From: Cenarchaeum symbiont of Oopsacas minuta
Lineage (GTDB): Archaea; Thermoproteota; Nitrososphaeria; Nitrososphaerales; Nitrosopumilaceae
Length of the DNA: 64,000 nucleotides
NCBI GenBank assembly: GCA_029948415.1
Contig: JAJIZT010000003.1
Coordinates: forward strand, 62,001-126,000
Direction: 5' to 3'
Shown here: one piece after another, positions 46,311 to 56,134 of the stretch
Numbering within the stretch: the first letter of the stretch is position 1
Layout: each line of letters starts with the position of its first letter
The notes under the pieces: model-generated
Database searches by the model: none
Seen by the model: the letters and a program-made list of their open reading frames with translations, nothing else
Told to the model about the DNA's origin: nothing
Translations under genes and position numbers: made by a program

Positions 46311-46318
46311 TATAAAAA
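46311..46318 (+). promoter_or_regulatory. TATA box for cdc48
   Basis: TATAAAAA about 25 nt before the ATG at 46340, a leaderless spacing. Confidence 0.55.
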
Positions 46319-46339
46319 TCCATTAGATGTGTTTTATGT

Positions 46340-48511
46340 ATGAGTAAAAACCCGCTTTCGCTGAAGGTTTTGGAAGCATATACTAGAGATGTCGGCAGAG
46401 GCGTTGCTAGAATCGATTATGATTCGATGGATAACCTTGGAGCATCCACCGGAGATGTCATAGAGATAAAGGGTAAAAGGCGTACAGTTGCAAAATGCCT
46501 TCCACTATATCCATCTGATGAAGGCAAAGGAATAATCCGCATAGATGGACTAGGAAGAAACAACTCTGGCATTGCAATAGGCGATGCAATATCTGTTAAA
46601 AAAATTAAAGCAGTACAAGCTGAAAAGATTATTGTTGCACCTCTAGAAGCCATTCCACCAATAGATGAAAGATATCTTGCAGACGCTTTGGAAAGTGTTC
46701 CACTCATAAAAGGAGATAATGTCATGGTGCCTTATTTTGGTGGCCGACTTACGTTTCAAATAATCGGCGTCACACCTGCAACTGATGCAGTACTCGTAAC
46801 ACAAAAAACTGTGTTTCATATTGCAGAAAAAGGCGAGACACTTAGAGGCGTACCGCAGGTTACGTATGAAGATATTGGAGGCCTAACAGATGAGATCAAA
46901 AAAGTTCGCGAGATGATAGAACTACCATTACGTCACCCTGAGATCTTTGAAAAACTCGGCATAGAGGCGCCAAAAGGAATTCTTTTGTATGGTCCTCCTG
47001 GAACTGGAAAGACAATGCTTGCAAAGGCTGTGGCAAACGAGAGCAATGCACATTTCATCAGCATATCTGGTCCAGAAATTATGAGTAAATTTTATGGTGA
47101 GAGTGAGGCGCGACTACGTGAAATATTTAAAGAGGCTCGAGAAAAGTCACCATCCATAATATTCATAGACGAGATTGATTCTATTGCACCAAAAAGAGAA
47201 GAAGTCTCAGGTGAAGTCGAACGTAGAGTAGTATCCCAGATGCTTTCATTGATGGATGGACTAGAGGCTAGAGGTAAAGTAATTGTAATATCTGCAACAA
47301 ACAGACCAAACGCCATAGACCCAGCACTGAGACGTCCAGGTCGATTTGATAGAGAGATTGAGATAAAAGTACCAGATAAAAAAGGACGTATGGATATACT
47401 TGCAATACATACACGCAATATGCCACTATCAGATGATGTAAACCGTATCAAAGTGGCTGCTGTGACACATGGATATGTGGGAGCTGACTTGGAATATCTC
47501 TGCAAAGAGGCTGCAATGAAGTGTCTGCGTCGGTTGTTGCCAGAGCTAAACCTAGAGGATGAAAAGATACCTCCAGAGACACTTGACAAGCTTGTTGTAA
47601 TTGGCGATGACTTTCAAAAAGCACTAAAAGAGGTAACACCTTCTGGTATGCGTGAAGTCTTTATAGAAAACCCTGATGTCAAATGGGATGAAGTCGGAGG
47701 TCTAGATGACGTAAAAAGAGAGCTCCAAGAGGCTGTAGAATGGCCAATGAAGTATCCTGGACTGTATGAAAAACTTGGTCACCGTATGCCTCGTGGAATA
47801 TTATTACATGGAACTAGTGGAACTGGTAAAACTTTGCTTGCAAAGGCAGTTGCCACAGAGAGTGAAGCTAACTTTGTCTCAGTACGTGGACCTGAACTGC
47901 TCTCAAAGTGGGTTGGTGAATCCGAGAGGGGCATCCGTGAGATATTTCGTAGAGCAAGACAGGCATCTCCTTGTGTAATATTTTTTGATGAGATTGATTC
48001 CATTGCGCCAGTACGAGGCGCTGGTGGTGAGACATCTATGGTGGAACGGGTAGTCAGCCAGCTACTTACAGAACTAGATGGCATGGAAAATATGCATGGT
48101 GTGGTCGTTCTTGCAGCTACAAACCGGGTAGACATGATTGATCCAGCACTACTCCGTCCTGGTCGATTTGACAAGATCATACAAATACCAATGCCAGACA
48201 GAGACAGTCGCAAGAGAATACTAGAGATAAACTCACAAAAAATTGAGGTTATAGATGAACGCGTGGATTTGGATCGTATAGCCGAGATGACCGATGGTTT
48301 GAGTGGTGCCGACGTGGGATCCATTGCAAATACAGCAGTCTCTTTGGTCATACATGAGTATCTTGATAGCCATCCTGATGTAAAGGCAGTAGAGAACAAA
48401 ACCGTAGACGCAAAGGTGACTATGCGCCACTTTGAAGAAGCAGTCAAAAAGGTTCGTGAACAAAAAGATCTAAAAGCTGGTCAAACCGTAGCTGCCACAT
48501 ACTTTAGATAA
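46340..48511 (+). CDS. cdc48: Cdc48/VAT-type AAA+ ATPase
   Basis: A 723-residue double-AAA unfoldase. An N domain (about 1-185) is a Cdc48-N beta barrel pair. D1 has [15 protein letters not shown] and [15 protein letters not shown]2 has [17 protein letters not shown] and [14 protein letters not shown]. The D2 Walker A departs from the usual GPPGTGKT in its second and third positions. The end, ATYFR, resembles a tail that docks on proteasome-like chambers. It unfolds proteins for degradation. Divergent from rpl2. Confidence 0.95.
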   Translation: MSKNPLSLKVLEAYTRDVGRGVARIDYDSMDNLGASTGDVIEIKGKRRTVAKCLPLYPSDEGKGIIRIDGLGRNNSGIAIGDAISVKKIKAVQAEKIIVAPLEAIPPIDERYLADALESVPLIKGDNVMVPYFGGRLTFQIIGVTPATDAVLVTQKTVFHIAEKGETLRGVPQVTYEDIGGLTDEIKKVREMIELPLRHPEIFEKLGIEAPKGILLYGPPGTGKTMLAKAVANESNAHFISISGPEIMSKFYGESEARLREIFKEAREKSPSIIFIDEIDSIAPKREEVSGEVERRVVSQMLSLMDGLEARGKVIVISATNRPNAIDPALRRPGRFDREIEIKVPDKKGRMDILAIHTRNMPLSDDVNRIKVAAVTHGYVGADLEYLCKEAAMKCLRRLLPELNLEDEKIPPETLDKLVVIGDDFQKALKEVTPSGMREVFIENPDVKWDEVGGLDDVKRELQEAVEWPMKYPGLYEKLGHRMPRGILLHGTSGTGKTLLAKAVATESEANFVSVRGPELLSKWVGESERGIREIFRRARQASPCVIFFDEIDSIAPVRGAGGETSMVERVVSQLLTELDGMENMHGVVVLAATNRVDMIDPALLRPGRFDKIIQIPMPDRDSRKRILEINSQKIEVIDERVDLDRIAEMTDGLSGADVGSIANTAVSLVIHEYLDSHPDVKAVENKTVDAKVTMRHFEEAVKKVREQKDLKAGQTVAATYFR

Positions 48512-48532
48512 ATTCTAGACATGTCATAATAT

Positions 48533-49477
48533 TTACTTTAATAGATCATTATAAAATTTGATATATTTGGGCAATATGATATCCCATGTCATATTTTCTA
48601 CCAAAAACTTGTGTGCGTTTTCAGTAACAATCTTGGTCGAATCAGGATCTTTTAGTATGTTATTAATAGAATCTAGTAACTGTTTTTCATTTTCAGACTC
48701 TACCAAATACCCTGTTTTACCATGTGTGATTAATTCTGGATTTCCACCCACATTTGTAGCCACTACTGGTACTTTGAAAAAGAATGCTTCTTTTATTGTC
48801 GATGAAAGACTCTCGTACCTTGAAGGAAGAACCGTCACTGTAGAACTTTTTAACACTTTCATGGCCTCTTCCCATGGCATATCGGTACAATATACCACGT
48901 CGCCTTTGATATCTGGCTCAATCTTACGTAACAGATCAATGCCTTTTTCATAGCTGTCTCTACCTACATATGCTACCTGTTTTTTCTTTTTTACAACCTC
49001 GGGAATTTTTTCAAATAATGTCAAATCTAACGGGGATGGAAAATATTCAAAATCAAAACCTAGTTCTTTGTATCGATTTTTACTTGCCATGGAATCTGTT
49101 GTACGTACATCTGCCCAATTCAAGGCTCTATATTCGGTTTTATTTGAAATATATGATAGCGGTTTTGAATGTAGAACTTTGATTTGATCCTGAAATACGC
49201 CATGAACAGAAATCACTCTTTTTGTAGCGTTTGTGTATTTCATTGCAAATGCAGATGGAACATTAAATGCATGCACAATATCATATTTTCTCCAATCTAT
49301 TATGCTTTTTATAGCTGAAAATAATGCAAAACTAGGATTTTTATAATTTTTAATTGGAATGTGAGGAATGATCATTTTTGAAACATTATATCCATAATTA
49401 GACAATAGAGAACTCAATACAGTTACATGACGTCCTACACCCCCATCATAATGTGAAGAAATAAATAAAATTCTCAT
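48533..49477 (-). CDS. GT4-type glycosyltransferase
   Basis: A 314-residue GT-B enzyme. The N-terminal domain contains FISSHYDGGVGRHVTVLSSLL and VISVHGVFQD; the C-terminal domain contains QVAYVGRDSYEKGIDLL, VTVLPSRYESLSSTIKEAFFFKVPVVATNVGGNPELI and HGKTGYLVE, the nucleotide-sugar-binding signature of family 4. The E-x7-E pattern is present. It likely adds a sugar to a surface glycan. It starts the second glycan region and is convergent with cdc48, 21 nt away. Confidence 0.9.
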   Translation of the reverse strand: MRILFISSHYDGGVGRHVTVLSSLLSNYGYNVSKMIIPHIPIKNYKNPSFALFSAIKSIIDWRKYDIVHAFNVPSAFAMKYTNATKRVISVHGVFQDQIKVLHSKPLSYISNKTEYRALNWADVRTTDSMASKNRYKELGFDFEYFPSPLDLTLFEKIPEVVKKKKQVAYVGRDSYEKGIDLLRKIEPDIKGDVVYCTDMPWEEAMKVLKSSTVTVLPSRYESLSSTIKEAFFFKVPVVATNVGGNPELITHGKTGYLVESENEKQLLDSINNILKDPDSTKIVTENAHKFLVENMTWDIILPKYIKFYNDLLK

Positions 49478-49556
49478 ATGATATTATTTGATTGTGCAAT
49501 TTAAAAACATTATTGCATGATCTGTCTATCCATGAATAAAACTAAAAATCAATCAT

Positions 49557-49730
49557 AAAATTTAGATCCTGATTTCATACGATTGAAAAAGCTTTTGATC
49601 AAAATGAAATTATCAAAACACCAACGAAGAGGAGAATTAGAGATCACGAAAAATGCTAATCACATTATCTATGAAAATAAAGGGTAAAGCCATGGACAAA
49701 CGTTCGTTAGGGCAACTTGGTTTTGATCAC
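49557..49730 (+). pseudogene. Degenerate DDE transposase fragment (copy C)
   Basis: Matches the 5-prime part of the DDE fragment at 62545-63015, on the other strand. Shared stretches are GATTTCATACGA, TTTTGATCA, ATGAAATTATCAAA and GCCATGGA. The reading (MKLSKHQRRGELE) is interrupted by stops and ends in non-homologous sequence. This region up to 50040 otherwise shows only weak, unrecognised similarity. Confidence 0.5.
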
Positions 49731-50040
49731 ATATCTTACGTAATATTTGCATACTAAAAATACTGGACATATTTATGTGATAATACCAAGAAAAGATATT
49801 CGTGTAAAGGATTTGATGTAATGGGTTTGTGATTACAGGTAACCGTTGGTAAATTTTTCTTATTCTAGAACAGAACATTGACATACAACAATGAAAATAT
49901 ATGGATCAAGGCAAAATGTTAGTTTTGAATTCAAATCATGATGGATATAATCAACCATAAACAGATAAAATGATAAATTATTCAATATTGGCATTAAAAT
50001 TAAATATATCAAATTAATGAAGAGTATATGGTAGACGTGT
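49731..50040. other. Intergenic region upstream of the nucleotide-sugar dehydrogenase
   Basis: AT-rich with no recognised gene. It may contain further decayed transposase sequence, since codon-like but stop-broken reading continues, but the similarity is too weak to call. The last 60 bases should contain the promoter of the next gene. Confidence 0.3.
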
Positions 50041-51408
50041 TTGATATTAGAAAATAGCTTGGATGAGATAAAAAAACTAATTTATGCCAACAAACCAACA
50101 GTATGCGTTATTGGCATTGGCCGTATTGGATTACCTACAGCGTTGTCTTTTGCTAAAGCTGGATTATCTACTATTGGTTTGGACATAAATCAGAAATTAA
50201 TTGATGCTATAAACTCTAATAAATTCCCGTTAAAGGATGAACCTGGATATGAGAAAATTTTTGACGATGTTATGAATAAAAAACTATTAACTGTCACAAC
50301 TAACACTCAAGATGCGATATCAAAATCCGATATATTATTACTTTCATTACCCACACCAATGGATGATTCTAATATTCCAAACTATGAAGCATTGAAAAAA
50401 GTTGGAAAAGATCTAAACAAATACTTGTCTCTTGACTCAATAGTAATTGTTGAAAGTACCGTTGAACCTGGATTTATAGAAAACGAATTAACGCAAATAA
50501 TTGAAGGAAATGATGGAAGATTACGTGCGAATGAGAATTTTGGAATTGGTGTGTGTCCAGAAACAGCAAATCCAGGTGAAATTCTAAAAGATTTTACAAG
50601 TTTACCTAGATTGGTTGCAGCCCTAGATGAAAAAACAGCCCAAGTTATCATGGTATTATATGAATACGTTTTTGGCGTGGATTTAATAAAAATGTCCAAC
50701 TGTAAAACTGCAAATGCAGTAAAGCTAACCACCAATGTTTTTCGTGATGTTAACATCGCATTTATTAACGAATTATCAATATTGTTTGAAAAAATTGGTG
50801 TTGACACTATGGAGGTGTTGAATGCAGCTAGGACAAAACATAATTTTCAAATACATTATCCTAGTGTGGGAGTTGGAGGGCCATGTTTACCTGTCAATTC
50901 ATATCAGTTTTTAAATACTGCAAAATTTGATGAAAAATTACTTCGTATGATAAAGATCGGAAGAAAAATTAATGAACATATGCCACAACACACCGCAGAC
51001 CTACTACTAGATGGATTATCTAAAGTAGATAAAACACCTGCCAACTCAACGGTTCTAATCTTGGGGATCTCATACAAGCCGAATGTAAAAGACGTACAAT
51101 TATCTCCTGCACAACCGTTTATTCAAATACTCTGTGATCTAGGTGTTAAAATCAAAATATATGATCCATATTTTAAAAATACAACTGTTTTTGGTATACG
51201 TACAGAATCAGATCTTGACACTGCGTTAAATCATATTGATGCAGTTGTATTAGTTACGTTTCATGACGAATTTAGCTGTTTAGAACCGTCAACATTCGTC
51301 AAAAAAATGATCCGACCGGTATTTGTTGATTCTAAAGGAATACTCGATATCGATGCTGCTAAAAAAGCTGGAATCATATACCGGGGTTTGGGTCGTGGCA
51401 CTAACTAA
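50041..51408 (+). CDS. Nucleotide-sugar dehydrogenase (UDP-HexNAc 6-dehydrogenase type)
   Basis: A 455-residue UDP-glucose/GDP-mannose dehydrogenase family enzyme. The NAD domain has CVIGIGRIGLPTALSFAKAG and the STVEPGFIE segment. The catalytic Cys is in VGVGGPCLPVN. The C-terminal domain has ILGISYKPNVKD. The GGPCLPV form is typical of UDP-ManNAc/GlcNAc dehydrogenases (WecC/WbpA). It converts the 6-hydroxymethyl to a carboxylate using 2 NAD+. The start is TTG; no in-frame ATG is available. Its 3-prime end overlaps the AsnB-like gene by about 14 nt. Confidence 0.9.
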   Translation: MILENSLDEIKKLIYANKPTVCVIGIGRIGLPTALSFAKAGLSTIGLDINQKLIDAINSNKFPLKDEPGYEKIFDDVMNKKLLTVTTNTQDAISKSDILLLSLPTPMDDSNIPNYEALKKVGKDLNKYLSLDSIVIVESTVEPGFIENELTQIIEGNDGRLRANENFGIGVCPETANPGEILKDFTSLPRLVAALDEKTAQVIMVLYEYVFGVDLIKMSNCKTANAVKLTTNVFRDVNIAFINELSILFEKIGVDTMEVLNAARTKHNFQIHYPSVGVGGPCLPVNSYQFLNTAKFDEKLLRMIKIGRKINEHMPQHTADLLLDGLSKVDKTPANSTVLILGISYKPNVKDVQLSPAQPFIQILCDLGVKIKIYDPYFKNTTVFGIRTESDLDTALNHIDAVVLVTFHDEFSCLEPSTFVKKMIRPVFVDSKGILDIDAAKKAGIIYRGLGRGTN

Positions 51409-52615
51409 CGATTTATTTACAACTAGTGACGCTGCAAAATATATTCTAACATTAAGATATAATCCAAAACTATCATGTACATCTGAATCCTTGTCTTGGA
51501 AAAATTTCACTACAAATATGAGTAGCATCTCACTAGATTTCATAGAAAAAACAATAATGGACAATATTAGATCGAAATTAAATCCAAATATTAAAAAAAT
51601 AAGTATATCGCTCAGTGGCGGTGTCGATTCTGCCCTCGTTCTTGCACTGTTAAGAAAGACGTATCCAAATTTGAACATATGTGCATTTACCATTAAATTT
51701 TCAGATAGTGCAGATGAAACACCTCAAGCAGCTAAAATTGCAGAAAAATTTGATGCATCTCATGAGATTATTTTACTAGAAAATTATTTATCAGAACTCC
51801 CAAAAGCGATTTCCATTATTAAACAACCATTTTGGGACTTGCATTGGTATTATCTAATCAAAAACGCAAAACAATTTTCATCGTATATGATATCTGGTGA
51901 TGGTGGGGATGAATTATTTGGAGGTTATACATTTCGATACAAGAAATTTCTCTCTTTAATTACTCCAAATTCAACATCATTAGAAAAAACAAAAGCTTAT
52001 TTACAATGCCATGAACGTGATCATGTTCTAGATCAAAAAGAAATTTTTTCAAGTAAATCTAATTTTTCTTGGAATGATGTGTATTCTATTATTGAGCCAT
52101 TTTTTGCTAATTCGTTACCATCATTATCTCAAGTTTTTCTAGCTGATTATAATGGTAAAATGTCCCATAATTTTTCCCCAGTGAACAAACTCATTAATTC
52201 TCATTTTGGCATAACTGGAATAACACCTATCTTGAATGAAAATTTGATAAATTATGCAACGCATTTGCATAGCACAGAAAAATATAATTTAACAGATAAT
52301 ATCGGTAAATTACCTCTGCGAAAATTATTAGATCGACTTGGTGTGACTACATTAATTGGAAACAAAAAAATGGGATTTTCTGTAAATACAGCTAATCTTT
52401 GGAATTCTTATGGAAAAAATTTATGTAAATATTATTTGACAGATTCTCGCCTAGTTACTGACAAATTCATTAATGATGGTTGGATAAAAAAATATATTGA
52501 CAAAAGTGATCTAGATGTAAGATACGTAAACAAATTTCTTGGTCTACTTGCATATGAAATATGGTACAGAATATTTATTACAAAAGAATTAAACCCAAAC
52601 ATCAATTTTACATAA
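51395..52615 (+). CDS. AsnB-like amidotransferase without a glutaminase domain
   Basis: About 406 residues from GTG at 51395; the frame is open earlier, overlapping the previous gene. It has the asparagine-synthetase ATP-PPi domain: the SLSGGVDSALVLALL loop and ISGDGGDELFGGYTFRYKKFL. The N-terminal Ntn glutaminase (with catalytic Cys2) is missing, so ammonia must come from elsewhere. Coupling to the dehydrogenase suggests it amidates the uronic acid that enzyme makes. Strict asparagine synthesis from free Asp is the alternative. AT-rich codons mark it as part of the second glycan island. Confidence 0.82.
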   Translation: MALTNDLFTTSDAAKYILTLRYNPKLSCTSESLSWKNFTTNMSSISLDFIEKTIMDNIRSKLNPNIKKISISLSGGVDSALVLALLRKTYPNLNICAFTIKFSDSADETPQAAKIAEKFDASHEIILLENYLSELPKAISIIKQPFWDLHWYYLIKNAKQFSSYMISGDGGDELFGGYTFRYKKFLSLITPNSTSLEKTKAYLQCHERDHVLDQKEIFSSKSNFSWNDVYSIIEPFFANSLPSLSQVFLADYNGKMSHNFSPVNKLINSHFGITGITPILNENLINYATHLHSTEKYNLTDNIGKLPLRKLLDRLGVTTLIGNKKMGFSVNTANLWNSYGKNLCKYYLTDSRLVTDKFINDGWIKKYIDKSDLDVRYVNKFLGLLAYEIWYRIFITKELNPNINFT

Positions 52616-53660
52616 TTGTATTAGTTATCGATGATACAAAATCACGTGTGATCTTTTCCCAATTGAATTCTTTCTCTACAAACTTCTTACCCATTTTTCC
52701 CATCATATTTGATTTTTTTGTATCATTTAACAAAATTGATAAACTTTGAATCCATTCTTGTGCATTATCTTTCCCAACTAGATATCCTGTATTATTATCG
52801 CTCATGATCTCTGGAATACCTGCAACTTTTGTTGCAATTACAGGCTTTTCCATCAGTTGAGCCTCTTGTAGAGTTAGAGGTGACATGTCTAACCCACTCA
52901 TCAGACAGTAAATGTCAATCTCTGATAGAAAATCTCTTATTTTGTCATAATATTCTAAAACACCAAGCCACTTGAAATTATCATACTTTGTTAATTTTGA
53001 TAGTATACGATCCTGATATGTGCCACCACCAACCCAGTAGAACATTACATTTGGAAATTTTTCTAGTATACGAGGCAACAACAACAACTCTTTCGTCTTT
53101 ACCCACACATTTGCCGATTGAACTAGTCCAACACATGGATGTTTTAAATCCATCCCATCAGTTTTGTACCATCTAGACGAGTTGATGCCTTGATATAGCA
53201 CCGTTGATTTATTCGGGTAACGCGTATCTACTATATCTTTAAGATAACTACAAATTGGATATATCCTGGTTGCATCTTTTAAACATTTATTGACCATTCT
53301 GTCTAGATACCATAAAGCAAATCGTGTATGCGGTGTTTTGTATATTGTTTTTTTGTACCACATTAACTCCGTCCAATAATCGCCCCTCAAATGTGCAAAC
53401 AACGGTATTTTTTCTTCTATTGTAGCCATACTAAAATGCATAAACCTGTCTGCAAAAACTGCGTCAGGTTTGAATTCTTTAACAAGTTTTTTAAATTTAT
53501 GCTTTGTTGTAAACCAACTTGATATTTTTTTTGTAGGAAATCCAGAATATACATCTGCATCATACACTAGACGATAATCATGACCTTGTTTTTTGAGAGT
53601 TTCTCCAAATTCTTTTAAATGAAATAATTTGAGTTTATCTCCTGCTATTAATAATCTCAT
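52608..53660 (-). CDS. GT4-type glycosyltransferase
   Basis: A 350-residue GT-B enzyme. The N-terminal half contains DAVFADRFMHFSMATIEEKIPLFAHLRG; the C-terminal half contains VMFYWVGGGTYQD, DIYCLMSGLDMSPLTLQEAQLMEKPVIATKVAGIPEIM and NTGYLVGKD. The latter motifs are the GT family 4 nucleotide-sugar site. It converges on the AsnB-like gene with an 8-nt overlap. Downstream at 53693 is a mobile element with paired ends. Confidence 0.9.
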   Translation of the reverse strand: MRLLIAGDKLKLFHLKEFGETLKKQGHDYRLVYDADVYSGFPTKKISSWFTTKHKFKKLVKEFKPDAVFADRFMHFSMATIEEKIPLFAHLRGDYWTELMWYKKTIYKTPHTRFALWYLDRMVNKCLKDATRIYPICSYLKDIVDTRYPNKSTVLYQGINSSRWYKTDGMDLKHPCVGLVQSANVWVKTKELLLLPRILEKFPNVMFYWVGGGTYQDRILSKLTKYDNFKWLGVLEYYDKIRDFLSEIDIYCLMSGLDMSPLTLQEAQLMEKPVIATKVAGIPEIMSDNNTGYLVGKDNAQEWIQSLSILLNDTKKSNMMGKMGKKFVEKEFNWEKITRDFVSSITNTIM

Positions 53661-53692
53661 GGTGATATTTTATAATATTTGATTAATAAACG

Positions 53693-53948
53693 GTATGAGG
53701 TCAGCTCATGACTATATCGCAGATCATAAGTTCGTTAAAAAATCCTCCATCTTTGGTTTAAAATAATCAGTAACGTTATTAGGTAGTTTCTTTGTTCTCA
53801 GATATTTCATGAAATTACTTCTCTTATCCTCTAGTTGTGGATAGTACTCTGAATGATCCATAGCCTGCTTGGCAACAAACCAGATTGTCTCCATGGTAAG
53901 AGCGTCTTTGAAGAGGTGTTACGTATTGTTTAATAGCTGACCTCATAC
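53693..53948. mobile_element. 256-bp element with GTATGAGGTCAGC termini
   Basis: Inverted ends GTATGAGGTCAGCT and AGCTGACCTCATAC are a perfect 14-bp pair, closely related to the termini of the element at 8482. The inside differs: it holds one minus-strand frame of 56 codons (next entry) and no IS110 motifs. It is likely a non-autonomous passenger mobilised by the same machinery. Confidence 0.75.
53724..53894 (-). CDS. Short ORF inside the 256-bp element
   Basis: A 56-codon frame from METIWFVAKQAMDH to FKPKMEDFLTNL, without internal stops. It is soluble, charged and helical-looking. It may be a cargo gene, or the surviving C-terminal part of a longer protein, since coding-like sequence continues upstream of the ATG. 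No family is recognised. Confidence 0.4.
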   Translation of the reverse strand: METIWFVAKQAMDHSEYYPQLEDKRSNFMKYLRTKKLPNNVTDYFKPKMEDFLTNL

Positions 53949-54025
53949 AAAATAAATTGTCCAACACTTTAATTCTTCCTCTAATTTTAGATAAGATTAA
54001 GAGCCCGTATATTCTATAATATAAT

Positions 54026-55300
54026 ATGTCAAAATATGGTAGTTATACTGGTAAATCTCTTGAATTTTTAAAATCTAATAATGTCCAAATTGGAGACTAT
54101 GTTGTAATAAAAGGAATAATAGACTATGAAGGTACGCTCATGCCTAGGTATGAAAGTAATGCAAAAGATGTCATAGTGTTAAAGCTCAAAAATGGTTACA
54201 ATGTGGGCATAAGAATAGATAATGCAGGAGCAAAAAAAATCACAACATCTTTAAAATCTATGGTAAAGATACAAAAAAACAAAATTGAGAATAAAAATCC
54301 TGAAAAAATTCTTTTATTATCTACTGGTGGAACTATTGCAAGTAAAATAGATTATAGAACTGGAGCAGTAACGCCAGTGTTGTTGCCAGAAGATCTGCTT
54401 ACGTTAATGCCAGAACTTGTAGACATTGCAAACATTGACGTAAAAACAATATTTTCAGAACATTCTGAAAATATCGTCCCAGAACAGTGGGTTAAAGTGG
54501 CAAAATTTCTTGACGGTCTTGCAAAATCCGAGTATGTGGGAATAATCATAACCCATGGAACAGATACTATGCAACACACAGCCTCGTATCTTGCATTTGC
54601 ATTACAAGGATTTCCAAAACCCGTAATTTTGACTGGATCTCAGAGATCATCTGATCGTCCATCCTCTGATGCAGCATCAAATTTGATAGGTTCTATGCGA
54701 TTTCTTGTATCTAATCCAAATCCAGGAATCTTTGTGGCAATGCAACAGAATGGAGATGATGTTGCAGTACACCTTGCTACACGCGTAAGAAAAAATCATA
54801 CCAGTAAACGCGGCGCATTTGAAACTATAGGATCAAATCCTGCATACATTGTCACAGATGGCAAAGTTGAGAAAAACTTGGAATTTTTTAACAGTGATCA
54901 ATATTTACCTAAAATCACGATGAATACAAAAGTGGGACTAGTAAAATATTATCCAGGTTTTGATTCTGGAATTATAGACTATGCAGTGAATTCTGGATAC
55001 CGCGCTCTGATATTAGAAGGGACTGGGCTTGGTCATGTGGGACGTACTATGTATGATTCTATAATAAATGCATCACACGATGGGATATTTTTAGGGATGA
55101 CTTCACAGTGTATAGATGGTAACGTAAACATGAATGTTTATGAGAGCGGTCGCGATCTTCAAAAGATGGGCGTTATACCATTATCTGGAATGCTTCCAGA
55201 GACTGCATTAGTCAAGGCTATGTGGGCTACAGGTTTTGCAAACTCTGTAAAAGATATACAAGATATGATGACACAAAATATCGCAGGCGAGTTTGCATAA
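54026..55300 (+). CDS. gatD: Glutamyl-tRNA(Gln) amidotransferase subunit D
   Basis: A 424-residue GatD, the asparaginase-like subunit that supplies ammonia for GatE. An N-terminal SH3-like domain (1-85) is followed by an L-asparaginase fold with the two catalytic Thr motifs: LLSTGGTIASKIDYRTGAV and IITHGTDTMQHTASYLAF. The third motif, GSQRSSDRPSSDAASNL, is typical of GatD. GatE is at 36356 and tRNA-Gln at 30562. An AT-rich TATTCTATAATATAAT element precedes the ATG. Confidence 0.95.
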   Translation: MSKYGSYTGKSLEFLKSNNVQIGDYVVIKGIIDYEGTLMPRYESNAKDVIVLKLKNGYNVGIRIDNAGAKKITTSLKSMVKIQKNKIENKNPEKILLLSTGGTIASKIDYRTGAVTPVLLPEDLLTLMPELVDIANIDVKTIFSEHSENIVPEQWVKVAKFLDGLAKSEYVGIIITHGTDTMQHTASYLAFALQGFPKPVILTGSQRSSDRPSSDAASNLIGSMRFLVSNPNPGIFVAMQQNGDDVAVHLATRVRKNHTSKRGAFETIGSNPAYIVTDGKVEKNLEFFNSDQYLPKITMNTKVGLVKYYPGFDSGIIDYAVNSGYRALILEGTGLGHVGRTMYDSIINASHDGIFLGMTSQCIDGNVNMNVYESGRDLQKMGVIPLSGMLPETALVKAMWATGFANSVKDIQDMMTQNIAGEFA

Positions 55301-55340
55301 ACAATGAAAGTTCATTTAGATGATAACTGTATGATTAAAT

Positions 55341-55395
55341 GGGCGTTGATGAGATAATCCCAATGATTGATGATATGGATCTTGAGTTCTGAGCC
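55341..55395 (+). ncRNA. Probable box C/D sRNA
   Basis: Layout within 55 nt: terminal stem GGC, C box (TTGATGA), first guide segment, D-prime-like ATGA, C-prime TTGATGA, second guide (TATGGATCTTGAGTT), D box CTGA and closing stem GCC. A T-rich stretch follows. Such sRNAs direct 2-prime-O-methylation of rRNA or tRNA by fibrillarin. The targets were not matched here, and the D-prime box is imperfect. Confidence 0.5.
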
Positions 55396-55431
55396 TTTTC
55401 ATTTTTATGTTACATCCATGTACAAACAAAC

Positions 55432-55851
55432 GTGTTATCTTATACAGAACATCTTACCTTTAATACAAAAACACGTCGTGCATTTATCAATATCACGTCA
55501 CAGATAGAACATCTAGTGTCAAAAAGCGGTGTACAAGAAGGATTATGTCTTGTTAATGCGATGCATATAACGGCTAGTGTGTTCATAAATGATGATGAGT
55601 CTGGACTCCACAGAGACTATGAAAAATGGTTAGAACATCTTGCTCCACACAAACCAACAGATCTATATGATCACAACAAAACTGGAGAGGACAACGCTGA
55701 TGCACACCTCAAAAGACAGATAATGGGACGTGAGGTAACAGTTGCCATCACACACGGAAAACTTGATTTTGGTCCATGGGAGCAGATATTTTATGGCGAG
55801 TTTGACGGCAGACGCCAAAAAAAAGTCTTGGTAAAAATCATAGGCTACTAG
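55432..55851 (+). CDS. YjbQ/UPF0047 family protein
   Basis: A 139-residue YjbQ family protein with the His pattern of the family: [59 protein letters not shown]. Members have thiamine-phosphate-synthase-like activity in some assays, but the physiological role is not firm. Start is GTG (no in-frame ATG near). Its stop overlaps the small Cys gene on the other strand by 4 nt. Confidence 0.88.
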   Translation: MLSYTEHLTFNTKTRRAFINITSQIEHLVSKSGVQEGLCLVNAMHITASVFINDDESGLHRDYEKWLEHLAPHKPTDLYDHNKTGEDNADAHLKRQIMGREVTVAITHGKLDFGPWEQIFYGEFDGRRQKKVLVKIIGY

Positions 55852-56009
55852 AAATCAACATCACGTTTCTGACTCTGTTCCTCGTTTGCACGTGCAGCCA
55901 TCCTAAATACATCATCGTGGTTTTGTTTTCCATGACCACAATTCATGCATGAGATCTTTGACCCGTCGGGATTTTTCTCAAATTTGTCACACCCGCAAAA
56001 ACATACCAT
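55848..56009 (-). CDS. Small zinc-ribbon-like protein
   Basis: A 53-residue frame from [16 protein letters not shown] through SCMNCGHG to a charged helical end ([12 protein letters not shown]). Two Cys clusters (CFCGC and CMNCGHG) suggest a zinc ribbon. It is too short for most ORF callers, but start, cysteine spacing and the charged tail look genuine. Function unknown. Tail-to-tail with YjbQ. Confidence 0.6.
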   Translation of the reverse strand: MVCFCGCDKFEKNPDGSKISCMNCGHGKQNHDDVFRMAARANEEQSQKRDVDF

Positions 56010-56134
56010 TTCAATATTTTGCCTATATGTAAGAATATAATCCTATTCTGACATTTTGGCACACACGGTTAATTATAACATCATTTTTGAGATAATCTAA
56101 ACATTTGACTTTTTTTGTTATATGGATGACTCAA

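Noticed and set aside
47779-48447. A 222-codon minus-strand frame inside cdc48
   Set aside because: Shadow of the strongly conserved AAA+ module on the other strand.
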